A model generated the notes under the pieces. It saw nothing but the letters and a program-made list of their open reading frames with translations. It was not told the DNA's origin and did no database searches. 11,205 nt of DNA from UBA11524 sp045132495 (lineage in GTDB: Bacteria > Bacillota > Clostridia > Christensenellales > Aristaeellaceae): NCBI GenBank assembly GCA_045132495.1, contig JBGUSK010000126.1, positions 1 to 11,205 of the forward strand, in the 5' to 3' direction. Position 1 is the first letter of the stretch; the number at the start of each line of letters is the position of its first letter. The position numbers and the translations under genes are program-made. Below, in pieces: positions 6,061 to 11,205 of this stretch.

Positions 6061-7719
6061 TTATTGAAGCTGAAACGTTACTTTTTCTGTTCTGAGCTTC
6101 TCGCCCATTAAAGACGGCCTCTTCCCCGCTGCTTCTATTATACCATGAGTTTCATCCCTTGTGGTGCCGGTTCCTTCCGGCATGGAGATTCTATTAGTGA
6201 CAACGTCGTCTATTGTGTCTGAATTTCTCTTGTTTTGTAGCATTTTTAGCTGCGCCCTGATCGACTCCCTCTGCCTCGGCTCCTCACCAGCCTTGATGAC
6301 CGTATCAACACAGTAACGGATTCGGTCGATCAGCTCAGGATCAACGTTCTGTTCTGCGAGTGCTGCACGAAGCTGAGACTGTTCATCAAGCAGCTGCTGC
6401 AATTCATCAGCGATGAGTTCATGATCGGCGGCCTTGATGCCATTGGCGTTCATGTACCGCACAGCCTTTGCAAACTCGTTCAGCTCCTGCTGATGCTTCT
6501 CTGCGTACTGCTTCCGAATGAAGCCCATGCCGCGCTTACTCTTATCAGAGATTGGTTTGAGCCGCTGGAATGTATCAATATGCTTGAGTGCCGTTTGCTT
6601 TTTCCGAATCGCCTTGCCTACGCCGTCAAGCTTGGTAAGGCTTTCTTGCTGTTTGCCAACAAATTCATCGAAATCCTGCAGCGTGCTGATACCAGCTTCC
6701 TGCATGAAGAACTGTACTTGTGCTGCGAATTTCAGATCATTGATACCGGCAGTCTGCTTTGCTGTTTTGCCCCAGTCTGCACGACCGGCCCGGCGTAGAT
6801 TCTGGAACACCTGAATGTATTCCATCAGTGAAGGTTGGTATGGCTCAGGCTTCATGATTTCTGCTGTCTTACGGATGGCCTCTGCCAACCACTTTTTCAG
6901 CGATGCCAGCCGCATTTTCAACGATTGCAGCACACGGTTGAACTGCTTGATCTCCTCGTTGTACTGACCGATTTCTGTCCGGATGCCCTGCTGCTCCAGA
7001 TAGGTGACAACCGGCCCCATGTGGACGGTGGGAACCAGATCAACGCCCTGTCGTTCGTATGAACGGAGATCAAGCCGAACGTCTGCACCAGCACATTCCA
7101 GATAGTGGTTGGTGGTGTCGGCCCATGCCGTGCGCCACCGCTCACAGTTGCCGGGATCATCCCAATCCGTGGTGCGTACCTTGTAGGATTTATAGTCGCC
7201 ACTGGGTAGCTTGATCCGCTCACCATTTTCATCAAGCACATAAACACGTTTACCCTTGGGCAGCCACTTGCCTTGCTCGTCCAGCGCGCGCATGGTCAGC
7301 ATCACATGAGCGTGGGGATTGCCATCGCCCTTGTCATGAATGGCGTAGTCAGCAATCATGCCTCGGGACACGAATTGCTCCATGCAATATTCACGGACGA
7401 GGGATTCGTATTGATCAGCAGGCAGCTCTCTCGGCAGCGCCATAATGATACCGCGTGCCAGCTGCGCATTCCATTGCTTTTCCGAGGCTTCCACCGCATT
7501 CCAGAGCGTCTGCCGGTCAGCATATTCCCGTGGTGCGTTGGGCGGCAGCAGGATGCCCTTTGCCACGATTTCTTTTTCTTTGTAGCAGAAATTCTTCGTC
7601 CGCTGATCGTACTCGCTAAACAGCTTTTCTGCAGACATATAGGCAGCGCCCGCCACAGCAGATTGCCCCTTGCTGCGCTGGCGGATGGACACATCAAAGT
7701 GAGGACACGCCACCGTCAT
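6061..7719 (-). CDS. mobA: MobA/MobL family relaxase (MobQ type)
   Basis: A 552-residue conjugative relaxase predicted to nick its element at oriT and stay bound to the 5' end during transfer. The N-terminal domain (about 1-250) begins with HFDVSIRQRSKGQSAVAGAAYMSAEKL, in which Y27 fits the catalytic tyrosine position. The metal-binding histidines are H128, H136 and H138, the last two in GNPHAHVMLT. The C-terminal half (about 255-552) is charged and probably coiled-coil, and I see no helicase or primase motif. The frame is open up to 7890, but the first conserved residues follow the ATG at 7719, and the upstream stretch is a hairpin-rich non-coding region. I therefore choose 7719, whose ribosome site is a modest AAGGAAAG. 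It has its own promoter upstream and ends about 140 bases before the terminator shared with trpB. Confidence 0.93.
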   Translation of the reverse strand: MTVACPHFDVSIRQRSKGQSAVAGAAYMSAEKLFSEYDQRTKNFCYKEKEIVAKGILLPPNAPREYADRQTLWNAVEASEKQWNAQLARGIIMALPRELPADQYESLVREYCMEQFVSRGMIADYAIHDKGDGNPHAHVMLTMRALDEQGKWLPKGKRVYVLDENGERIKLPSGDYKSYKVRTTDWDDPGNCERWRTAWADTTNHYLECAGADVRLDLRSYERQGVDLVPTVHMGPVVTYLEQQGIRTEIGQYNEEIKQFNRVLQSLKMRLASLKKWLAEAIRKTAEIMKPEPYQPSLMEYIQVFQNLRRAGRADWGKTAKQTAGINDLKFAAQVQFFMQEAGISTLQDFDEFVGKQQESLTKLDGVGKAIRKKQTALKHIDTFQRLKPISDKSKRGMGFIRKQYAEKHQQELNEFAKAVRYMNANGIKAADHELIADELQQLLDEQSQLRAALAEQNVDPELIDRIRYCVDTVIKAGEEPRQRESIRAQLKMLQNKRNSDTIDDVVTNRISMPEGTGTTRDETHGIIEAAGKRPSLMGEKLRTEKVTFQLQ

Positions 7720-7740
7720 CACCCCACTTTCCTTGGGTAG

Positions 7741-7824
7741 CCAGCTTGCTGGCGCAGGGGCCGCACCCCTGTTGATTTTGTTCCGCAGAACAAAATCTCG
7801 GAGCGACGAACCCTGTTCGGAGCG
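7741..7824 (-). other. Hairpin array in the mobA leader, candidate oriT
   Basis: Four perfect inverted repeats are packed into 80 bases upstream of the relaxase. They are CCAGC/GCTGG (7741-7745/7748-7752), CAGGGG/CCCCTG (7755-7760/7766-7771), ATTTTGTTC/GAACAAAAT (7775-7783/7788-7796) and CGAAC/GTTCG (7807-7811/7815-7819). The second and third expose nearly the same loop, CCGCA or CGCA, and a further CCGCA lies at 7842-7846. CGGAGCG occurs as a direct repeat at 7799-7805 and 7818-7824. MobQ relaxases commonly act at inverted repeats next to their own gene, so this is the best oriT candidate, but I could not match a known nic site. It would also form a structured 5' leader on the mobA mRNA. Confidence 0.6.
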
Positions 7825-7855
7825 TGCCTCGCAGAGCGCAACCGCACGTGAAATG

Positions 7856-7885
7856 TGTATAATTGCGACCTGTAACCAGGTACAA
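7856..7885 (-). promoter_or_regulatory. Probable mobA promoter
   Basis: On the - strand TTGTAC (7880-7885) and TATACA (7856-7861) form an imperfect -35/-10 pair with an 18-base spacer. It begins directly after the stop of the upstream DUF3847 gene. Transcription would start near 7849 and run through the hairpin array. Confidence 0.5.
7868..7881. promoter_or_regulatory. Palindrome inside the mobA promoter, candidate operator
   Basis: ACCTG-TAAC-CAGGT is a perfect 5-4-5 inverted repeat lying between the presumed -10 and -35 boxes and touching the latter. That is the classic place for a repressor. A candidate binder would be one of the two DUF3847 proteins or the relaxase itself; this is inference. 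Confidence 0.45.
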
Positions 7886-7886
7886 T

Positions 7887-8207
7887 TCAAGCTTTTGCAT
7901 CGGGATTCGTGTCCTCCGCAGCCTTGGTCACGGCCTGTACAGCCTCATTGATCAGCGCCTTTTCCAGCGTCTGAACAGCCTCGGTATTGAATGCTGTTTG
8001 CAGCAATCGGTACACTTGATCATCGGTCAATAGCAGCGGGCGCTGCATAAAGCGCTCTAACATACCGCCACGGGTAAAGATACGGCGGTTGCGGCGATTC
8101 CGTTCAAGCTGTTTGGCTTCGTGCTGCTTGATTTTCTTCTGATGCTCCAGCCGGGTGATTTCCTTTTCCGTCCGCTGGATTTTTTGTTCAATGGTCTTGT
8201 TGTTCAT
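7887..8207 (-). CDS. DUF3847-family protein (second of a tandem pair)
   Basis: A 106-residue basic protein. Residues 1-45 form a charged, probably coiled-coil helix (MNNKTIEQKIQRTEKEITRL onward, ending in an RNRRNRR patch). They are followed by the family core TRGGMLERF---P--LT---V (46-65), a hallmark I associate with DUF3847. No biochemical role is established to my knowledge. The start at 8207 is chosen because GGAG (8217-8220) sits nine bases upstream; the longer frame to 8318 has no ribosome site. It lies directly upstream of the mobA promoter and hairpin array, which suggests a relaxosome accessory or regulator (inference). It is a paralog of the preceding gene and of exactly the same length. 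Confidence 0.85.
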   Translation of the reverse strand: MNNKTIEQKIQRTEKEITRLEHQKKIKQHEAKQLERNRRNRRIFTRGGMLERFMQRPLLLTDDQVYRLLQTAFNTEAVQTLEKALINEAVQAVTKAAEDTNPDAKA

Positions 8208-8230
8208 TATCGTCTTCTCCAATCTAAAAT

Positions 8231-8255
8231 GCGGCAGGGAGCGTGTCCCTGCCGC
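8231..8255 (-). terminator. Perfect hairpin between the two DUF3847 genes
   Basis: GCGGCAGGGA (8231-8240) and TCCCTGCCGC (8246-8255) form a flawless 10-bp stem with a five-base loop. On the - strand it is followed by ATTTTAGATT, a weak T-tract, so it may be a partial terminator that lowers expression of the downstream gene. It could equally be an mRNA-stabilising or processing structure. Confidence 0.55.
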
Positions 8256-8280
8256 GTGGTCGTATGGGGGTGAGTGGCGG

Positions 8281-8601
8281 TTATTCAGTGGCTGCCTGCT
8301 GCGCTTTCCGATCTGCAATCAGCTTCTGCAGTCGCTGCTGGTTAGCTGGATAATTGAACAGGTACGTGAGATAATTACGCACATCCTCGTTCGTCAGGAT
8401 CTCCGGCTCCAGCAGAAATTCCTCCAGCATGATTGCGCGGGTTGTCAGCCGGTTCTCATAAGCTTGCTTTTCCAGCGCGCGCCGCTGTCCTTTCAACTGC
8501 TTGCGCTTTTCCTCAGCTTTTTGCAGCTCGGCTTCGTTGCGCTCCATGGCTCGCTGAAGGCGCTGTTCAGCAGTCATCTTGGGTTTCGTGTTCATGGTCA
8601 T
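8281..8601 (-). CDS. DUF3847-like protein (first of a tandem pair)
   Basis: A 106-residue protein with a long charged helix (about 10-50, rich in E, K, R and Q) followed by a core TRAIMLEEFLLEPEILTNED (54-73). The core aligns without gaps to the next gene: 13 of 30 residues are identical from TR..MLE to FN. It is therefore a diverged duplicate of the DUF3847 gene downstream. The start ATG at 8601 has AAAGGA five to seven bases upstream; the TTG at 8616 overlaps that ribosome site and is rejected. It begins 11 bases after the recombinase stop, so it is part of the same operon. Function is unknown; a DNA-binding or relaxosome accessory role is inference. Confidence 0.78.
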   Translation of the reverse strand: MTMNTKPKMTAEQRLQRAMERNEAELQKAEEKRKQLKGQRRALEKQAYENRLTTRAIMLEEFLLEPEILTNEDVRNYLTYLFNYPANQQRLQKLIADRKAQQAATE

Positions 8602-8612
8602 AATAAATCCTT

Positions 8613-10682
8613 TCAAGTCAATAGAACAGCGGCCTGTGATCGCTCACAAGCCGCCATCAAAATCTTATGCAGTTCCTTGCTGGCAGCTCTGCGTTCTGCC
8701 ATATCTCGCTTTTTGGTTTCCAGTCGGCATGCTTCACAGCAGTATTTCACATCAACTCGTGTAGTCGTGAACGTCTTTCCGCAGCCAGCGCAGTCAATCT
8801 CCCGGCTTCTTTCTTTTGCTGCTTCCTGCCGGTAATACTTTGCCCGGCAATTTTGACCGCAGAACATTGCAGCGGTGGTCTTTGCACCAAATGTTTTACC
8901 GCAGCACTTGCAGGTGATCTGGAACGGCTGTCCAACGGCATGTTCGCCAGCCTTGATCTTCTGATAGCGCTCCCGGCTCTTTACACGGTGACGGTGAAGC
9001 TGTTCCTCGCGCTTAATCTCTTCCGGGGTCAATTCACGCGGCGGCAGCTCAAAGTTGCCAATGAATCGGAAGTAGAAGTCCACCTCCACAACGCGGTCAC
9101 CGTCGATCTTCTCCGGCTTGTGAATAATGATCTTGTCGATAAATTCGTTGAGCATCTGAGTGGTCAGCTCGGAATAATCCGTGTAGCGCTTCGCTACCTC
9201 CAGGAAGCGATCTGCACGGGCTGAATCTTCTGCGAAGACTGCAAGGTTCTGCTCGGCTGCTGCAACCGCTGCCTTCAGGCTTTTCTGTTCGGATTCATAC
9301 TCTGCCATCAGGCTGTCAAAGCGCTTGTCAGTGATGCGCCCGATGGCATAGGATTCATAAAGCTTCTTGATGATGTTGTCCAACTCGGCGATGCGCTTTC
9401 GGTCTTTGTTCAGCTGCCGCTTTGCCAGCTTGGCAGCTTCCTTCTGCCTGAGCTGGGAGGCGGCATGCACCTTGCTCAGGAACTCCTCCTGATTGGCAAG
9501 GGCATAGGTGCTGACGTGGCGGATGGCATCCAGCGTCATCTTGCGTACAGCTTTCGTGGTAATGGTGTGGCTGCAGCAACCCTTCTCATGGCGCTGCGCA
9601 GCAAGGGTGTAGGTAGAACAGTCGAAAAAATCCGTGGGATATGGTTTGCCTTTGTTGCCAGCGCGTGTCCGGTGATTGTACAGCTTCGCACCGCATTCAG
9701 CGCAGTACAGCAAGCCGGTGAAGGGGTTCGCTTCCTCAATATGGTCGATGCGGCGCGGCGTTTTCCGCAGCTTCTGTGCCAGCTCCCATGTCTCCCGATC
9801 CACAATAGCCTCATGGGTGTTCTCAAAGATCAGCCATTCATCCTGCGGATTCATCACCGCGCGCTTGTCTTTGTAAGAAGCTTTATGCGAACGGAAATTG
9901 ACCGTGTCGCCCATATATTCCGGCTTCGCAAGAATCTGACCTACCACTTGGCCTGTCCATTTATAGGGCGAAGGGAACTCTTCCTTACTCTTCCATACGC
10001 CGCGATTCTGCCTCGCAAGATAAACGGCGGGTGCTTCCACCTTGTCATCAAACAGGATGCGGGCGATCTCATATGGGCCGTGGCCTTCGATGGTCAGCTG
10101 GAAGATACGGCGGACAACCGCAGCGGCTTCCTCGTCGATCAGCCAGTGATATTTATTATCGGGATCTTTCTTATAGCCGTAAATGGCCTGATTGCTGGTA
10201 GGCTTGCCGGATTCTCCCTTGACCCGGATGGCGGTGCGCTGCTTGCGGCTCAGGTCGCGGATGTACCACTCGTTCATGATGTTCATGATCGGAGCGAATT
10301 CATTCGTACTGGGATCGTTGCTGTCGATGCCGTTGGATACGGCGATGAAGCGCACGCCGAATTTTCGGAAGACTTCTTCCGTGTAGAAGCCGGTGGACAG
10401 GTAATTACGGCCAATACGGCTCATGTCCTTGACCAGCACGACGCCGATCTTCCCGGCTTCCATGTCATCGATCATGCGATTCCAGCCGGGACGGTCGAAG
10501 TTGACGCCGGAATAGCCGTCGTCCGTGTAATGGACGCAGTTGGTGAAGCCCTGCTGTGCAGCGTAGGCTTCGAGGTAAGTTTTTTGATTGGCAATGGAAC
10601 TGCTGTCCCCGACGATATCGTCGTCGCGGGAGAGTCTTTCGTACAGGGCAGTGATCTTTCCTTCAGTCTGGGTTGCGGCCAT
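8613..10682 (-). CDS. Large serine recombinase with C-terminal double zinc-finger tail
   Basis: A 689-residue site-specific recombinase that would integrate and excise the element. The resolvase catalytic domain covers about 9-150: S18 in YERLSRDDD is the nucleophile, and DDGYSGVNFDRPGWNRM and VKDMSRIGRNYL carry the conserved arginines. The recombinase domain follows (about 160-300), then a zinc ribbon (C327, C330 with C355 and C369/C370) and a coiled-coil region (about 405-485). The DUF4368-like end (about 490-550) resembles TnpX-type recombinases. Beyond it is an extra basic tail with two C-x2-C-x13-C-x3-C fingers (C591/C594/C608/C612 and C631/C634/C648/C652). AAAGGAG lies eight bases before the ATG. 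It follows tnpW with one base between stop and start, so translation is probably coupled. I cannot tell which TnpX-like subgroup it belongs to. Confidence 0.95.
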   Translation of the reverse strand: MAATQTEGKITALYERLSRDDDIVGDSSSIANQKTYLEAYAAQQGFTNCVHYTDDGYSGVNFDRPGWNRMIDDMEAGKIGVVLVKDMSRIGRNYLSTGFYTEEVFRKFGVRFIAVSNGIDSNDPSTNEFAPIMNIMNEWYIRDLSRKQRTAIRVKGESGKPTSNQAIYGYKKDPDNKYHWLIDEEAAAVVRRIFQLTIEGHGPYEIARILFDDKVEAPAVYLARQNRGVWKSKEEFPSPYKWTGQVVGQILAKPEYMGDTVNFRSHKASYKDKRAVMNPQDEWLIFENTHEAIVDRETWELAQKLRKTPRRIDHIEEANPFTGLLYCAECGAKLYNHRTRAGNKGKPYPTDFFDCSTYTLAAQRHEKGCCSHTITTKAVRKMTLDAIRHVSTYALANQEEFLSKVHAASQLRQKEAAKLAKRQLNKDRKRIAELDNIIKKLYESYAIGRITDKRFDSLMAEYESEQKSLKAAVAAAEQNLAVFAEDSARADRFLEVAKRYTDYSELTTQMLNEFIDKIIIHKPEKIDGDRVVEVDFYFRFIGNFELPPRELTPEEIKREEQLHRHRVKSRERYQKIKAGEHAVGQPFQITCKCCGKTFGAKTTAAMFCGQNCRAKYYRQEAAKERSREIDCAGCGKTFTTTRVDVKYCCEACRLETKKRDMAERRAASKELHKILMAACERSQAAVLLT

Positions 10683-10683
10683 G

Positions 10684-10887
10684 TCAGGCGCTCCTTTCAG
10701 ACTGCGGACTCGTTTGTGGTACAGTCATTGTAGCATAGTTCTGAGGCTTTTCCAATACCTCATTGCGGATCATACGGATAATTTTGTCCTCCATGGTTTC
10801 GTGGGCATCGGAGGCGAATTTCAGCCTGACCTTGAACAGGGTGTTCCCGATGCGCTGGGTGGTGTAAAAGTCGTTGCGGGATTCCAA
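10684..10887 (-). CDS. tnpW: TnpW-family transposon protein
   Basis: A 67-residue protein with the TnpW pattern: an N-terminal RIGNTLFKVRLKF beta-like stretch followed by AHETMEDKIIRMIRNE. Its biochemical role is not firmly known; the family is carried beside large serine recombinases in Tn4451-like and other clostridial elements, so a helper or directionality role is plausible (inference). The start is TTG at 10887; an in-frame TAA lies only one codon upstream, and no ATG precedes the conserved part. AGAGAG six bases upstream is a weak ribosome site, so low expression is expected. Its stop is separated by one base from the recombinase ATG (TGAcATG), which implies translational coupling. Confidence 0.85.
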   Translation of the reverse strand: MESRNDFYTTQRIGNTLFKVRLKFASDAHETMEDKIIRMIRNEVLEKPQNYATMTVPQTSPQSERSA

Positions 10888-11023
10888 TGGTTACTCTCTT
10901 TCTGGAATTCATGACGCAGTGTCCGTGCACGCATGTGGTTCATCTTCGTTGCATTCCTCATTTCATTCTTTTTCATGGTTTTGTTGGTCGTCAGGTACTG
11001 TCTTACGTCGGGGATGGTGGTGG

Positions 11024-11047
11024 TTACTGATTTGGTGCTCTTGGCAT
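11024..11047 (-). CDS. Seven-residue ORF MPRAPNQ, possible leader or broken gene start
   Basis: AAAGGAG at about 11054-11060 lies six bases before an ATG that reads MPRAPNQ and then stops. Such a strong initiation site before so short a frame suggests either a leader peptide or the start of a small gene broken by a one-base deletion, because a neighbouring frame stays open for about 50 further codons. Confidence 0.3.
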   Translation of the reverse strand: MPRAPNQ

Positions 11048-11076
11048 GATGTTCTCCTTTCCAGCAATACAAAACA

Positions 11077-11095
11077 GCCACGCCGGAAGCGTGAC
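11077..11095 (-). terminator. Attenuator-like hairpin upstream of tnpW
   Basis: On the - strand GTCACGC and GCGTGGC (11095-11089 and 11083-11077) form a seven-pair stem with one G-U pair and a TTCCG loop, followed by TGTTTTGTATT. It lies between the two tiny ORFs. It could be a weak terminator for an upstream gene or an attenuator for the recombinase operon. Confidence 0.45.
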
Positions 11096-11125
11096 TGCAA
11101 TGCTGCGAATGATTTTTGATAGGGG

Positions 11126-11158
11126 CTATGGCGGGGCGGGCAAATCCTTTGACTGCAT
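11126..11158 (-). CDS. Ten-residue ORF MQSKDLPAPP, possible leader peptide
   Basis: GGAGGGG at 11166-11172 lies seven bases before an ATG that opens a ten-codon frame ending in TAG. The spacing and strength of the ribosome site are better than those of tnpW itself. The proline-rich end (LPAPP) is the kind of sequence that slows ribosomes, and a terminator-like hairpin begins about 30 bases after its stop. It has no recognised family. Confidence 0.35.
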   Translation of the reverse strand: MQSKDLPAPP

Positions 11159-11205
11159 ATATTTACCCCTCCATAATATATGGGCACGAGAATGCTTGAT
11201 TTTTT

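Larger units (their letters stand above)
5925..11205. mobile_element. One end of an integrated mobilizable element (large serine recombinase type), partial
   Basis: Directly after the trpB terminator all genes switch to the - strand and become mobile-element functions: MobA/MobL relaxase, DUF3847 proteins, a large serine recombinase and TnpW. The gene types match the Tn4451-like and related mobilizable elements of Clostridia. Base composition looks less GC-rich than the sulfur operon by eye. The left end must lie between about 5925 and 6060; I could not find terminal repeats or a crossover dinucleotide because the right end is outside the window. No type IV secretion genes are visible, so it would depend on a helper for transfer. 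No cargo gene is seen inside the window. Confidence 0.75.
10888..11205 (-). other. Leader region upstream of tnpW, no full gene recognised
   Basis: These 318 bases hold no recognisable protein. On the - strand they contain two tiny ORFs with good ribosome sites and a terminator-like hairpin, listed separately. They also hold a frame (about 11045-10890) encoding a basic stretch VTTTIPDVRQYLTTNKTMKK that lacks its own start. AT-rich sequence at 11173-11182 could be a -10 region, but no matching -35 is convincing. Confidence 0.5.

Noticed and set aside
7720..7890. Longer N-terminus for the relaxase starting at 7890
   Set aside because: The 57 added residues are encoded by stacked inverted repeats, overlap the probable promoter and precede the family's normal start; the ATG at 7719 fits conserved length.
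9465..10733. Open frame of 422 codons on the + strand opposite the recombinase
   Set aside because: The - strand encodes a recombinase with clear catalytic residues, and the + frame has no recognisable domain or ribosome site.
10821..11081. 86-codon - strand ORF overlapping tnpW
   Set aside because: Its last third overlaps tnpW in another frame and ends in low-complexity sequence, and its apparent start has no ribosome site; only the part before tnpW is kept as a weak possibility.
1..11205. CRISPR arrays, tRNA or rRNA genes
   Set aside because: No regularly spaced repeats were seen and no tRNA cloverleaf or rRNA segment was recognised; the tRNA-like signal near 4440 is the T-box.
5879..11205. 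A defence or toxin-antitoxin system in the element
   Set aside because: All identifiable genes are mobility functions; the two small DUF3847 proteins lack toxin or antitoxin motifs, and any cargo would lie outside the window.

Overview
The window looks like Gram-positive anaerobe DNA, most likely a gut-type Clostridia/Firmicutes bacterium. The evidence is a tRNA-Trp-sensing T-box leader, GGAGG-type ribosome binding sites, a NifS/NifU pair, an ECF-type vitamin transporter S component, and a mobile element with a MobA/MobL relaxase, DUF3847 proteins, TnpW and a large serine recombinase. No species-level assignment is possible by eye.

Bases 1-4153 (+ strand) are a tightly spaced sulfur-metabolism operon. 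It begins with the 3' part of an O-acetylhomoserine sulfhydrylase (metY), which is broken by one extra G in a G-run at 472-477. Then come an ECF transporter S component, cysteine synthase (cysK), cysteine desulfurase (nifS/iscS) and an IscU/NifU-type Fe-S scaffold. Together they make homocysteine and cysteine and pass cysteine sulfur into Fe-S clusters. Three of the enzymes, and TrpB downstream, are PLP-dependent.

Bases 4180-5940 (+ strand) are a separately controlled tryptophan unit. It has a near-consensus sigma-A promoter, a T-box riboswitch with a readable TGG (Trp) specifier and its own terminator, a possible 28-codon leader ORF, a stand-alone trpB, and a strong hairpin terminator that can also work on the opposite strand. 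No trpA is present in the window.

From about 5925 to the right edge the genes switch to the - strand and belong to one end of an integrated mobilizable element. In transcription order (right to left) these are a leader region with two tiny ORFs and a terminator-like hairpin, tnpW, a 689-residue large serine recombinase with an unusual C-terminal pair of four-cysteine fingers, two tandem 106-residue DUF3847-type proteins separated by a perfect hairpin, a promoter with an embedded palindrome, a 130-base array of hairpins (candidate oriT), and a 552-residue MobA/MobL relaxase. Between the relaxase and the trpB terminator lies a decayed fragment of a second mobA gene, so this spot has a history of more than one related element. 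Any cargo genes would lie beyond base 11205.
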